From Pseudovibrio sp. Ad37 (GTDB lineage: Bacteria; Pseudomonadota; Alphaproteobacteria; Rhizobiales; Stappiaceae), in NCBI RefSeq assembly GCF_001623075.1, contig NZ_LMCF01000223.1, positions 124,001 to 188,000 on the forward strand: 64,000 nt of DNA. Reading direction: 5' to 3'. The notes under the pieces were generated by a model that ran no database searches, was not told the origin of the DNA, and saw nothing but the letters and a program-made list of their open reading frames with translations. Below are positions 1 to 8,377 of the stretch, piece after piece (position 1 is the stretch's first letter; each line of letters opens with the position of its first letter). Made by a program: the position numbers and the translations under genes.

Positions 1-1031
1 CATACCGCCTGACCGAGAGCCTTGGTATCCTTGAGCGTCAGGAAATTTCAGATGACATCCGTCAGCTCGACCAGCAGATGCGCGGCTCACTCCGCAAGCT
101 CGGTGTTCGCTTTGGCGCCTATCACATCTATGTCCCTGCTCTTCTGAAACCAGCACCAAGCCAGCTGCTCGCACAGCTCTGGGCGCTGAAAGAAGGCAAA
201 GGCGAGATCAAAGGCCTGACTGAACTTCCTCAGCTGTCCGCATCTGGCCGTACGTCCGTTCCAGTAGATCCGGAGATCGAAGGCGCACTGTATCGCGTCG
301 TAGGCTTCCGCGTTTGTGGTCCACGTGCTGTACGCGTCGATATTCTGGAGCGCCTGGCAGACATCATCCGTCCGCTGGTAGCCTGGAAACCTCTGGAAGA
401 GGGTGTGGAACCCCCAGAAGGTGCACTGACAGAAGGCGGCGCATTCACCGTCACTGTTTCCATGACCTCCCTGCTCGGCTGTGCAGGCGAAGACTTCACA
501 AACATCCTGAAGTCTCTCGGTTACCGTCTGGAAACACGCGAAGAACAGCGCCCTGTCGCCAAAAAGCCTGAAGCTCCAGTTGAAACACCTGAAGGTGCGG
601 AAGCGGAACAGGTTGAAGGCGAAACTGCAGCACCGGTAGCAGAAGAACCTGCAACCGAAGAGACCCCAGCTGAACCAGTAGAAGAAACAGCACCTGCTGA
701 AGCTTCTGAAGAAGAAGCTGCCGAGCCAGAGATGGAAACAGTTACTGTTGAAATCTGGCGCCCGGGTCGTTTCGGTGGACGTCGCAACAACAACGAACGT
801 CAGCGCAATACACGCAGTGGCAACGAACGTCGTGGCGGTCCTCGCAGCAACAACGCTCAGCAGCGTCGCAATCCTGGTAAGCCTGGCGGTAAAGGCCGTG
901 GCTTTAGCAAAGACCAGAACCGCGGCCAGCAAGGCAAGCCTGCTCCTCGCAAAGACAAGCCGTTGGATCCGGATTCTCCGTTTGCAGCACTGATGTCCTT
1001 GAAACAGAACTTGGAAAAGGGCGACAAATAG
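1..1031 (+). CDS. SUV3-like DEAD/DEAH-box helicase, C-terminal part (5' truncated by window edge)
   Basis: The reading frame is open from base 3, so the gene starts outside the window; the first ATG in frame, at 78, is internal. The segment LRKLGVRFGAYHIYVPAL and the following 100 residues match the C-terminal region of alphaproteobacterial SUV3/MgpS-type RNA helicases. The ATPase motifs lie upstream and cannot be seen. After about residue 165 (counted from base 78) the protein becomes an acidic Glu/Ala/Pro-rich linker, then a Gly/Arg/Asn/Gln-rich basic tail, typical of disordered RNA-binding extensions. It is followed after 22 bases by an S4-domain gene on the same strand, so the two may be co-transcribed. 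The family call is moderately sure; the exact RNA substrate is unknown. Confidence 0.75.
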   Translation, partial: YRLTESLGILERQEISDDIRQLDQQMRGSLRKLGVRFGAYHIYVPALLKPAPSQLLAQLWALKEGKGEIKGLTELPQLSASGRTSVPVDPEIEGALYRVVGFRVCGPRAVRVDILERLADIIRPLVAWKPLEEGVEPPEGALTEGGAFTVTVSMTSLLGCAGEDFTNILKSLGYRLETREEQRPVAKKPEAPVETPEGAEAEQVEGETAAPVAEEPATEETPAEPVEETAPAEASEEEAAEPEMETVTVEIWRPGRFGGRRNNNERQRNTRSGNERRGGPRSNNAQQRRNPGKPGGKGRGFSKDQNRGQQGKPAPRKDKPLDPDSPFAALMSLKQNLEKGDK

Positions 1032-1053
1032 TCGCCCCATCGGGCTAACTGAT

Positions 1054-1455
1054 ATGGCAACACCAGAAGCACAAGAGTCTCTTCGCATCGACAAATGGCT
1101 CTGGTATGCCCGCATAACAAAATCTCGGACACTGGCACAAAAGCTGGCAGTGTCCGGGCATGTTAGATTGAACAAAGATAAGATTGCGGCAGCCAAAATA
1201 GCTGTAAAGCCCGGTGATGTACTGACGATCACAATGCCGCGACGTCTTTTGATCCTTAAAGTGTTAAAACTAGGCGCCCGGCGAGGTCCTGCCCCTGAAG
1301 CACAGTTGCTTTATGAGGACATGTCCCCTCCTCCACCGCCCAAGGAAACACAGGTCCAGGTTGCCAAGCGCGAGGCCGGTGCAGGACGCCCAACGAAACG
1401 AGATCGACGCCAAATCGCCCGGATTCGGGGCTTCAACGAAATTGATCCTTTTTAG
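1054..1455 (+). CDS. RNA-binding S4 domain protein (Hsp15/HslR-like)
   Basis: This 133-residue protein has an S4 RNA-binding fold near its N-terminus, beginning LRIDKWLWYARITKSRTLA, and continues with the V-x-LNKD and KPGD elements of that family. The length equals that of E. coli Hsp15, which binds 50S subunits carrying a stalled nascent chain. The C-terminus is Pro-rich and then basic. It lies 22 bases after the helicase gene, an arrangement common in alphaproteobacteria, suggesting a shared RNA or ribosome-related role (inference). The ATG at 1054 is chosen because the S4 motif begins about 10 residues later; no strong ribosome binding site is visible. Confidence 0.85.
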   Translation: MATPEAQESLRIDKWLWYARITKSRTLAQKLAVSGHVRLNKDKIAAAKIAVKPGDVLTITMPRRLLILKVLKLGARRGPAPEAQLLYEDMSPPPPPKETQVQVAKREAGAGRPTKRDRRQIARIRGFNEIDPF

Positions 1456-1641
1456 CGACCACTTTAGGCAAATTTTGCCCCAATATTGCAATCTCTTCGC
1501 CTATGACAGCGCTTGCACTACCCACTGAAAACCGGTAGCAAAGAGCACAAGTTTAAAGGACGAGAAAATCGTCAGGGCCACGAGAGCCCGTGCCGTTTGT
1601 CTTCAGACAAATTTGCAGCGCCAGAGACTAAGAGGATTGCG

Positions 1642-1980
1642 ATGACATACGTCGTCACAGACAATTGCATCAAATGCAAATACACCGACTGTGTTGAAGT
1701 TTGCCCGGTCGATTGCTTTTACGAAGGCGAGAATATGCTCGTCATTCATCCAGACGAATGTATCGATTGCGGTGTGTGTGAACCGGAATGTCCAGCAGAT
1801 GCAATTCTCCCAGATACTGAGCCTGGCTTGGAAAAGTGGGTTGAGCTTAATGCTGAGTACGCAGAAAAGTGGCCGAATCTGACCGTTAAGAAAGATCAGC
1901 TTCCAGAAGCTGCTGAGTTTGATGGTGTTGCAGAAAAACTCGAAAAGTATTTCTCCGATAAGCCAGGCACTGGCGACTAG
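1642..1980 (+). CDS. fdxA: 7Fe ferredoxin FdxA
   Basis: A 112-residue soluble ferredoxin of the FdxA family, carrying one 3Fe-4S and one 4Fe-4S cluster for cytoplasmic electron transfer. Cysteines are at 9, 12, 17, 21, 25 and then 40, 43, 46 and 50, with the second motif [12 protein letters not shown] intact. The start at 1642 is preferred over an upstream ATG at 1513: the family begins [14 protein letters not shown], and an AAGAGG ribosome binding site lies about 6 bases before it. The TAG stop is also the first three bases of a dispersed repeat. An S4 gene precedes it and carD follows, the usual alphaproteobacterial order. Confidence 0.96.
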   Translation: MTYVVTDNCIKCKYTDCVEVCPVDCFYEGENMLVIHPDECIDCGVCEPECPADAILPDTEPGLEKWVELNAEYAEKWPNLTVKKDQLPEAAEFDGVAEKLEKYFSDKPGTGD

Positions 1981-2081
1981 AGCGCATTCCGTTTGATTGG
2001 CTGCAATCAAACGACAAGAATTCGTTCAACGAAAGATGCTAGAGTACGAGGTGTGAATGTAAATGAGCGCAGCGTGTTCTA
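1978..2081 (+). repeat. 104-bp dispersed palindromic repeat, copy 1
   Basis: This 104-bp segment matches 17122-17226 along its whole length. It opens with TAGAGCGC and closes with TTCTA. Near the start is a hairpin, CGTTTGATTG-gctg-CAATCAAACG, followed by GAATTCG, and near the end GTGAATGTAAATGAGCGC. The first TAG is the fdxA stop codon. It resembles palindromic intergenic repeats known from Rhizobiales (RIME/Bru-RS type), but membership was not tested. Confidence 0.85.
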
Positions 2082-2100
2082 GAGTCCCAAAAGCTTAGAG

Positions 2101-2254
2101 CTACCAAATATTTATTATTTGCCAGACAGTATCCGCGGATGTCTTAATTCCTCTCTTGCTTGAGAGAGGTTGGAAATCCGTGGATAATGTGCTATACAGT
2201 TTTTTAAAGTCATTTGGCAGTCTGGTTGCACCCTCCCCACTCGGAGGTTTTTTT
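2101..2254 (+). ncRNA. Candidate structured RNA between fdxA and carD, ending in a terminator
   Basis: No convincing ORF covers this stretch. It holds three nested stems: GCCAGAC (2121-2127) with GTCTGG (2220-2225); ATCCGCGGAT (2131-2140) with ATCCGTGGAT (2176-2185, one G-U pair); and CCTCTCT (2150-2156) with AGAGAGG (2163-2169). A short stem with a seven-T run follows at 2232-2254. It could be a 3'-UTR-derived small RNA of fdxA, an independent sRNA or only a structured trailer. No clear promoter was identified. Confidence 0.4.
2232..2254 (+). terminator. Rho-independent terminator
   Basis: CCTCC-ccactc-GGAGG followed by seven T residues. It would end transcription from fdxA or from the candidate RNA before carD. 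The remaining 240 bases up to carD are AT-rich and presumably hold the carD promoter. Confidence 0.65.
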
Positions 2255-2494
2255 ATGGTCGCAGTTCCATTGAAGTGCGCACAATAATTTACTCCAGCAT
2301 TCGCCGAAGTAGCCACAACATAGAATTCGACTGATCACATTTGAACGCGGAACCAATTGATGCGAGAAGTAGCTTTCCGCATACATTGGACTTTTCACGT
2401 TTTTCCAAAGAGAAAGATGCGGCGAACGCGCTGCATCTAGGTTGGTTGCGTCTCCCAGACAGCAAACAACCACTGCGCAGGAGAAGTATAGCGT

Positions 2495-3079
2495 ATGGCC
2501 ACACCCGCAAAAAAGACCGCGCAGCGTCAGGGGTTTAAAACAGGTGAGCACATCATTTATCCATCTCACGGCGTTGGATTGATTACTGCAATTGAAGAGC
2601 AGACCGTAGCTGGATACTCTCTTGAACTCCTCGTAATTGACTTCGAACAGGATAAGATGACGCTCCGTGTTCCAGTTGCAAAAATTGCTTCTGTTGGAAT
2701 GCGTAAACTGTCTGACGCATCTACCGTAAAGAAATCTCTTGAGACCATCGCAGGTAAACCTCGCGTGAAGCGTACCATGTGGAGTCGCCGCGCACAGGAA
2801 TACGAAGCAAAGATCAACTCTGGCGATCTTATTTCAACCGCTGAAGTTGTTCGTGACCTTTATCGCTCTGATTCTCAGCCTGAACAGTCTTACTCCGAAC
2901 GTCAGCTTTACGAAGCCGCATTAGACCGTATGGCACGTGAAATCGCAGCTGTTCAAAAACAGACTGACACAGAAGCAATCAGACAGATCGAAGGCGTTCT
3001 TTCCACGTCTCCAGGTCGTGCTGCCAAAGTTGCTCCAGCAACTGATAGCGAAGGCGGAGGTCAGGAAGAGGCAGCTTAA
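2495..3079 (+). CDS. carD: CarD family transcriptional regulator
   Basis: A 194-residue cytoplasmic regulator that binds the RNA polymerase beta subunit and stabilises open promoter complexes. The RNA-polymerase interaction domain covers about residues 12-75 (GEHIIYPSHGVGLI, then a beta-rich segment ending in MRKLSD). A helical DNA-binding region follows to about residue 165, including RVKRTMWSRRAQEYEAKI. The last 40 residues are a low-complexity tail. It sits alone between the structured fdxA-carD intergenic region and a strong terminator, so it is probably monocistronic. The ATG at 2495 places the RID domain at the usual distance from the start. Confidence 0.95.
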   Translation: MATPAKKTAQRQGFKTGEHIIYPSHGVGLITAIEEQTVAGYSLELLVIDFEQDKMTLRVPVAKIASVGMRKLSDASTVKKSLETIAGKPRVKRTMWSRRAQEYEAKINSGDLISTAEVVRDLYRSDSQPEQSYSERQLYEAALDRMAREIAAVQKQTDTEAIRQIEGVLSTSPGRAAKVAPATDSEGGGQEEAA

Positions 3080-3107
3080 TCAGCCTCTCCTAATCTAACT
3101 GATTAAA

Positions 3108-3142
3108 AGAAAGCCCTGCTCCAAGCGGGGCTTTCTTTTTTT
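3108..3142 (+). terminator. Rho-independent terminator after carD
   Basis: AAAGCCCTGCT-ccaa-GCGGGGCTTTC with a following run of T residues, about 30 bases after the carD stop. Confidence 0.9.
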
Positions 3143-3200
3143 GTCAAAAGATCCAAATGAACTTCAGCGTCGTATCTCTATTTAATTGAGGGAGGCGTAA

Positions 3201-4070
3201 ATGGCTCATTATGAAAGAGACCAAAGTCTCGGGCCTCTTGCCCGTCTGGCAAGAAAAGCCCCATATCTGTCAAAAGAAGAAGAATATAAGCTCTTGGAAG
3301 GCTGGATTGTCAGAGGCGATCACAGATCACTCGATAAGCTTTCCTTGTCTCACTCCCGCTTGGTCATCGCTCAAGCACTTCGGTTCAAGTCCTACGGCGT
3401 CCCGCTCTCTGATTTAATTCAGGAGGGCCATATTGGCCTTATGGAAGCAGCCAACAGGTTCCAGCTCTCCAAAGACGTCCGGTTCGCCACCTATGCATCA
3501 TGGTGGATCAAATCATTCATTCAGGACTATGTGCTCCGCAACCAGTCAATTGTTCGCGGAGGAACTTCATCTCGCCAGAAAATGTTGTTTTTCGGCTTCA
3601 AGCGTATGCGAGCAGAACTTTCAAGCAAACAGCCTGATTTGAATGAGGAACAGCTGCATCAGCAAATCTCAGAAAAGACGGGAGCAAAACTGAGGGATAT
3701 AAGAATGATGTCTTCCAGATTAGGCCGGAAAGATACATCCCTCAATGCGAGCCTGAAAGGTAGCGAAACAAACCTGCAGATTCAGGACACCCTCGCGGCT
3801 GAAGAACCTCTGCCAGACGAACTCGTCGAAGTGCACTTAGACCAGGAACGCGCAAAACGCCGTCTTTTTAATGCAATCAAAACACTGCCACCACGCGAGC
3901 AGCGCGTCATTAAAGACCGCAAGCTAAAAGACGAAAGCGTTACACTGGAAGCCCTTGGCAAGAAACTGGGTGTTTCAAAGGAGCGTGTCCGGCAAATTGA
4001 GTCGCGAGCAATGCAAAAGTTAAAAGACGCTCTCACGCGTTCGGATGGCTATGAAGCCAGCGGCTCATAA
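3201..4070 (+). CDS. rpoH: RNA polymerase sigma-32 factor (RpoH-type)
   Basis: A 289-residue sigma-70-family factor of the heat-shock group. Region 2 contains LIQEGHIGLMEAANRF and the -10 recognition helix FATYASWWIKSFIQDYVL. The RpoH box is recognisable as QKMLFFGFKRMR. Region 4 ends with the helix-turn-helix TLEALGKKLGVSKERVRQIE. Alphaproteobacteria usually carry two or more RpoH paralogues; the divergence of this RpoH box suggests an RpoH2-type protein serving oxidative or general stress (inference). A GGGAGG ribosome binding site precedes the ATG. It follows the carD terminator and so has its own promoter. Confidence 0.93.
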   Translation: MAHYERDQSLGPLARLARKAPYLSKEEEYKLLEGWIVRGDHRSLDKLSLSHSRLVIAQALRFKSYGVPLSDLIQEGHIGLMEAANRFQLSKDVRFATYASWWIKSFIQDYVLRNQSIVRGGTSSRQKMLFFGFKRMRAELSSKQPDLNEEQLHQQISEKTGAKLRDIRMMSSRLGRKDTSLNASLKGSETNLQIQDTLAAEEPLPDELVEVHLDQERAKRRLFNAIKTLPPREQRVIKDRKLKDESVTLEALGKKLGVSKERVRQIESRAMQKLKDALTRSDGYEASGS

Positions 4071-4093
4071 CACTGCCTGAAAAACAAGCTTCT

Positions 4094-5563
4094 CTAGTCG
4101 GTAATGACCTTCAGGAGCTCACCTGGCTTGAAGCGTTGGTTCGCCCTAACCTGGTTGAGGATTGTGAACAGCTCCAACCGACGTGATGGCTCAATACCGC
4201 TCATGCCAACAGCAAGCTTACGAGCCGTCTCTCCACCCTTAGCTTGAATAATCTTAACTCGAAGCGGGTTAAGGCGGGCTTGTTCCGTCGGGCTTAGCTG
4301 TCGGAAGCTACCAAGAGATTTCTCAAAATCTCGAGTAAATACAGCAGTTGGCGAACGATTTGCAAAGATAAATCGATATCCGGTTAAGCCAATACGAACA
4401 ACACCGATGCGGAAAGACCAACCATCTGTAATTGCAGAGCCAATAACAGCAGGCAGACCATTGATCGTGGTCGGTCGCACACTGTTATCAATCAGGCCGT
4501 TAATCCAGCCAGATAACATGTAATCGGTTAAGCTGGCATATCCCGTCAGATCAGCACCATCAAAACGCATGGCAGTGCCGGAGTTATTACTCGCCAACAC
4601 AGCCTCAGCAGAGTTTTCAAGCACAAAACCCTTTGGCACACTGAAGGAGATGCCAAGGCCTTTGTGAAGGAACTGCCGCGCACGGACATACCCTTCCAGC
4701 GGATCATCACCAAACAACATGCCATCCAAGCTGGTCAGATAGTCTTCACGACCATTTAGACCAATCCCCGGCGCACCAATCTGCCGTGCACTACGCACAG
4801 CGCGTTGAATACGGTCGGGCGTGTTTGGATGAGAAGAAAGAAAGTCTGGCGCTGAACTGCTTTGCCCACCAAGCTGCTGATAGCGTGCAAATTGCCCCAT
4901 CGTGTTCAGGAAGCGCGCTGCAGCGTAAGGGTCAAACCCAGCGCCTGCAAGTGTTCTCACACCCACATCATCAGCTTCAAGCTCTTGCTCCTGAGAAAAG
5001 CGCGCGAACTGCACCTGCTTTTCTTTGACTGTGGCATCAATGGTCTGCTGATCTTTGCCGATATTAGTCATCACTTTAGTAACGAACTCAGCCTCTTCAG
5101 CCTGACGTTGGCGCTTGATCGCATGACGTGCTGTCACATGTGCCATTTCGTGAGCAAGCACAGCAGCAAGCTCTGACGTATCATTGGCAAGCGCCAACAA
5201 ACCGCGCGTTACATAAAGATAACCACCAGGAAGAGCAAAGGCATTGACTGCAGGACTATTGAGCAAAGTTATGCGGTAGTGCGCTTCAGGGTCTTCTGAA
5301 GCTGCAACAAGACCACCAACAACACGCGCAATAGCTGCTTCAGCCTTTCCATCCTTGTAGACACCGCCATAAGTCGCGACGACACGCGGATGCTCTCTCG
5401 CCCCAACGTCGCTCCCAAGTCCGGTTCGCAAGCTACCAGGTTTTTGAGCACCTTGATTGGCAGAGCCGATCAGCTGACACGCAACAAGAGCTGCGGTCAT
5501 TGCAGATATCACTAGAATTCTCAGGCTTGTCTGAAATCCAGACAATGCACTACTCAAAGTCAT
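4094..5563 (-). CDS. M48 family zinc metalloprotease, probable lipoprotein
   Basis: A 489-residue periplasmic protease. The N-terminus is a lipoprotein signal: a hydrophobic segment ending in LVAC, with Cys29 as the lipidation site. The zinc motif HEMAH is at residues 138-142, and the third ligand is in EQELEADDVG near residue 195. The C-terminal 200 residues are an extension with beta-rich segments ending in PGELLKVITD, which resembles a LysM-like end. The family includes BepA/YfgC-type proteins in outer-membrane protein quality control; that role here is inferred. It runs convergently with rpoH and shares its strand with the next gene, 21 bases upstream. Confidence 0.9.
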   Translation of the reverse strand: MTLSSALSGFQTSLRILVISAMTAALVACQLIGSANQGAQKPGSLRTGLGSDVGAREHPRVVATYGGVYKDGKAEAAIARVVGGLVAASEDPEAHYRITLLNSPAVNAFALPGGYLYVTRGLLALANDTSELAAVLAHEMAHVTARHAIKRQRQAEEAEFVTKVMTNIGKDQQTIDATVKEKQVQFARFSQEQELEADDVGVRTLAGAGFDPYAAARFLNTMGQFARYQQLGGQSSSAPDFLSSHPNTPDRIQRAVRSARQIGAPGIGLNGREDYLTSLDGMLFGDDPLEGYVRARQFLHKGLGISFSVPKGFVLENSAEAVLASNNSGTAMRFDGADLTGYASLTDYMLSGWINGLIDNSVRPTTINGLPAVIGSAITDGWSFRIGVVRIGLTGYRFIFANRSPTAVFTRDFEKSLGSFRQLSPTEQARLNPLRVKIIQAKGGETARKLAVGMSGIEPSRRLELFTILNQVRANQRFKPGELLKVITD

Positions 5564-5584
5564 TCGCGTTTCCGGCTCTTTGCC

Positions 5585-6337
5585 TTAGTCCAGAAGCTCC
5601 AACTGCGCTGGGTGCTTTAGCTCTATTAATGGTCCTTGGTTCAGTTGCATAACGCCCCTGAGGCGAACTCGCTTACCTTTCATCACTGAAAGATCATGCC
5701 CGAACTCCGAAAAATCCGCCAGCGTTCCCCTTTGAATAATCCCGGTTAAATCCTCTGTCCAGCGCTCACCAAAATTCAAGTATGTTTTGGATCGTGTTTG
5801 CCCAACAGAAATCAGCTTGGCTTCCACAATTCCATAAAGGCCGATTTGCTCGTAGCTAATTGACTTATAATCATTAATTACATTTTTAATGACCCATAAT
5901 CCAACATTTTTCTCGCGAGCCACACTCTCCAAATTAATAAGGAATTTCAAGCAATTGAAAGCTCTTAATTGTGGCCTAACAATGGCCATTCCAGCTTTGG
6001 CCAACCTCACCGACAAATCACCCAATTCAGGATCAACCAGAATCGCAGGTCGGCGTCCCCACCGATCCCTTTGCTCAATCAACGCCTTTACCCTGACTTC
6101 CCGTTCCTCAAAAAAGTCATCAGCAAGCAACAAATCCCGCTCTGGCATTGTCAAATCTGCGAGATAATAAAACTCACCGTCACTCGCGGTAAATTTCAAT
6201 GGATTTGCGAGCACCTCCTCCATCATGATGGTCGGCAAGTTCTCATCAAGAACCGAACGCTCATCACACGGCGTCGCCAACACGGTTCCTATACAGCTCA
6301 ACAAAAAGCAGAAAAAAGCAACAAATCTCCGCAACAC
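5585..6337 (-). CDS. Thermonuclease (SNase)-like secreted protein
   Basis: A 250-residue protein with a cleavable signal peptide (about residues 1-22). Residues 55-150 have the layout of the staphylococcal nuclease fold, including DRWGRRPAILVD and the ending VAREKNVGLW that is typical of the family. The catalytic Arg/Glu set is not clearly complete, so nuclease activity is uncertain. A C-terminal beta-rich part (residues 165-250) resembles an OB-like domain. It lies 21 bases upstream of the M48 protease gene on the same strand, so they probably form an operon acting in the envelope. Confidence 0.65.
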   Translation of the reverse strand: MLRRFVAFFCFLLSCIGTVLATPCDERSVLDENLPTIMMEEVLANPLKFTASDGEFYYLADLTMPERDLLLADDFFEEREVRVKALIEQRDRWGRRPAILVDPELGDLSVRLAKAGMAIVRPQLRAFNCLKFLINLESVAREKNVGLWVIKNVINDYKSISYEQIGLYGIVEAKLISVGQTRSKTYLNFGERWTEDLTGIIQRGTLADFSEFGHDLSVMKGKRVRLRGVMQLNQGPLIELKHPAQLELLD

Positions 6338-6598
6338 AACAACCCACCAACAAAATCCTATTTGGGAATTATATCAGGTCGATGCAGTCAGAACGCCCCC
6401 GAGAACTCCCTGAGAGCAAACCTCAAAGACACCGGTTGAGCAAATTCTCTTGCATGAACTGATACCTAGCTTGTTCACAGAGAAGCAATCTATCTCGCCT
6501 ACAGCCAAATTTCATGATATTTGAAAACGCGCTGCATCCTCAACGGATGATAACATCTTAAGCGGATTGATCCGGTCACGGATCAAGACACGCCTAAA

Positions 6599-6675
6599 GG
6601 CCCCGTAGCTCAGCTGGATAGAGCGGCCGCCTCCTAAGCGGCAGGTCAGTGGTTCGAATCCACTCGGGGTCACCA
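6599..6675 (+). tRNA. tRNA-Arg (anticodon CCT)
   Basis: A 77-nt cloverleaf: acceptor GGCCCCG pairs with CGGGGTC, the anticodon stem GCCGC/GCGGC encloses loop CTCCTAA (anticodon CCT), and the T arm is AGTGG-TTCGAAT-CCACT. CCA is encoded. The last 15 bases are the attachment site of the integrated element that follows, and integration leaves the tRNA intact. Confidence 0.97.
6661..6675 (+). repeat. attL core (3' end of tRNA-Arg)
   Basis: CACTCGGGGTCACCA, identical to 15159-15173. It comprises the end of the T arm, the acceptor stem and CCA of the tRNA, a standard integration target for tyrosine recombinases. Confidence 0.9.
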
Positions 6676-6790
6676 ATACTACTTTTCCTTAGTTCTCATT
6701 ACATCTTGCAAAGTTCAGGCAAATCAGGGCCTTATAGTGCAATAGAGCCTCATTAGCTTGTACAAGATTATGCGCCATTGCGAGAATTTT

Positions 6791-6823
6791 GTGGGGTAGA
6801 TTGTGGGGTAGCGTTGAGGGGTA
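6791..6823 (+). promoter_or_regulatory. Left arm-type integrase-binding repeats (predicted)
   Basis: Three GGGGTA hexamers start at 6793, 6805 and 6818, 12-13 bases apart and just upstream of the integrase start. The first two, with flanks, form a 20-base block (6791-6810) that recurs at 15078-15097 with one mismatch. Their position by the att site and in front of int suggests integrase arm binding and perhaps int autoregulation. Confidence 0.6.
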
Positions 6824-6829
6824 CTTATC

Positions 6830-8059
6830 ATGCCAAGCCTATTTCGCCTGAAACCAGCACAATTGCGGAGCAAGACACCCGGCAAGTTAAGTGATGGCGG
6901 AGGCCTGTATTTCATTACAAGTGGATCAGGCAGAAAGAGCTGGGCATATATCTACACCTCCCCAATTACGGGAAAGCGCCGAGAAATGGGCCTTGGCTCC
7001 TATCCCGCAGTTCCCATCCAACAGGCCCGTGAGATGGCTGCTAAATGGCGAGCCGTAAAGGAAGAAGGCAAAGATCCCGTAGCCCAGCGCAACCGAGAGC
7101 AGCTAGAGGCGCAAGAGCACAGCTTGACACTCAAATACGTCCTAGAACAGGCATTCGAGGCTCGGAAGTCTGGCTTGAAGGGCGAAGGTGTCAATGGGCG
7201 GTGGTGGTCAGCATTAAACACCCATGTCCTTCCCAAGATTGGTAGCAAACCAATAGAAGAGGTTTCTCCAGCTGATCTAATTAAGGTTCTGAAACCGATC
7301 TGGCACTCCAAGCAAGAGGTCGCAAAGAAGGCAATGCAACGGCTGAAGATTGGCTTTGCTCATGCCGTGGACATGGGCCTTGACGTACGACTAGACACAA
7401 CAGAGCGAGCAAAGCGACTTTTAGGAAAGCAAATCAGCCAAGCAGAACCATTCCCGTCGATGCCACTCTCGGACGTTCCAGCTTATTATCAGAAGCTCGA
7501 TGAGCTGGGAACTGTCCAAGCACGAGCACTACAGCTAGTTATTCTTACTTCAAGACGGTCAGGAGAAATCAGGCGAATGAGGCTATCCGACATTGTAGAC
7601 GATGTTTGGAATGTCCCCCCTGAGGATATGAAAGGAAGGGTTGGGCAGCATCAGAAACCGCAACGCATCCCCCTGACCGAAGAGGCTCTCAGAATAATTG
7701 AGCTTTCGAAGCCGCATGTAAGGAACGGCTACCTATTCCCCCGCCAAGCGAAGCACTCACGAGCAAGAGATCTCTTTCTGCATGAGAACGCCATGTCTGA
7801 TCTGATGAAGGCACATGAAACCGGTTATGTACCTCATGGTTTCCGTGCAACCTTTCGCACATGGGCAGCGGAAATGAACCTTCCCTACGATGCCGCTGAA
7901 ATCCAGCAAGGCCACGAGGTGAGAAAGAAGGTTGAGCGCTCCTACAATCAGGCCGACCTGTTAGAGCAAAGGCGCGTGATCATGCAAAATTGGGCAGATG
8001 TCGTAACCGGGCAAACTAAAAAGAACGTACTTCAACTACGCCCTTTGATTGCTCACTAA
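6830..8059 (+). CDS. Tyrosine-type site-specific integrase (P4-like)
   Basis: A 409-residue integrase. The N-terminal arm-binding domain (about residues 1-90, DUF4102-like) contains GKLSDGGGLYFITSGSGRKS and GLGSYPAVPIQQAR. A core-binding SAM-like domain lies around residues 100-200. The catalytic domain shows the first Arg in TSRRSGEIRR, the HGFRATFRTWAAE box, the GHEV segment and the tyrosine in VERSYNQAD, followed by the usual QRRVIMQNWADVV end. It starts 155 bases after the tRNA it uses as target and points away from it. All catalytic residues appear present, so it is probably functional. Confidence 0.95.
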   Translation: MPSLFRLKPAQLRSKTPGKLSDGGGLYFITSGSGRKSWAYIYTSPITGKRREMGLGSYPAVPIQQAREMAAKWRAVKEEGKDPVAQRNREQLEAQEHSLTLKYVLEQAFEARKSGLKGEGVNGRWWSALNTHVLPKIGSKPIEEVSPADLIKVLKPIWHSKQEVAKKAMQRLKIGFAHAVDMGLDVRLDTTERAKRLLGKQISQAEPFPSMPLSDVPAYYQKLDELGTVQARALQLVILTSRRSGEIRRMRLSDIVDDVWNVPPEDMKGRVGQHQKPQRIPLTEEALRIIELSKPHVRNGYLFPRQAKHSRARDLFLHENAMSDLMKAHETGYVPHGFRATFRTWAAEMNLPYDAAEIQQGHEVRKKVERSYNQADLLEQRRVIMQNWADVVTGQTKKNVLQLRPLIAH

Positions 8060-8291
8060 AAAAATACAACTACCAGAGATGAAGTTAATGAAATCATTAC
8101 AAAAGCTTACCCTGAATCATTAGAGATAAGAATGAATTCATTCCAAATTGCTATTATTCACTTTAGGGTAGCTTAGAGTATACGAGATCCTACTGGGGAG
8201 TGTTGCGTGTTCTGCGCATTGTAACCCCCGAACATAGAACGCCTTTACAATCAACGGGCTTATTCCGCCTTCTAATGGACTAAGCTTTTTG

Positions 8292-8318
8292 CCGCCTCAA
8301 TCTGTAGGCGGTTTTTTT
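8292..8318 (+). terminator. Rho-independent terminator 1 upstream of alpA
   Basis: CCGCCT-caatctgt-AGGCGG followed by TTTTTTT. Confidence 0.85.
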
Positions 8319-8321
8319 ATG

Positions 8322-8349
8322 CCCGCGTCATCACGATGCGGGTTTTTTT
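8322..8349 (+). terminator. Rho-independent terminator 2 upstream of alpA
   Basis: CCCGCGTCATCACGATGCGGG (stem CCCGC with GCGGG, extended inward by G-T and T-A pairs) followed by TTTTTTT. It begins three bases after the first terminator ends. Confidence 0.8.
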
Positions 8350-8377
8350 GTGCCCAAATTTTGAAAGGAATAGAGAA

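Larger units (their letters stand above)
8060..8377 (+). other. Intergenic region between integrase and alpA with tandem terminators
   Basis: No ORF is supported here. The first 200 bases are AT-rich and could carry a promoter, but no confident -35/-10 pair was found. The last 90 bases hold two consecutive terminators, leaving only 28 bases between the second T run and the alpA start. Confidence 0.6.

Noticed and set aside
87-1232. Long minus-strand open frame of 381 codons opposite the helicase tail and S4 gene
   Set aside because: It is the antisense shadow of repetitive Glu/Ala/Arg codons; it spans two real genes, has a Phe/Cys/Leu-rich composition and no ribosome binding site.
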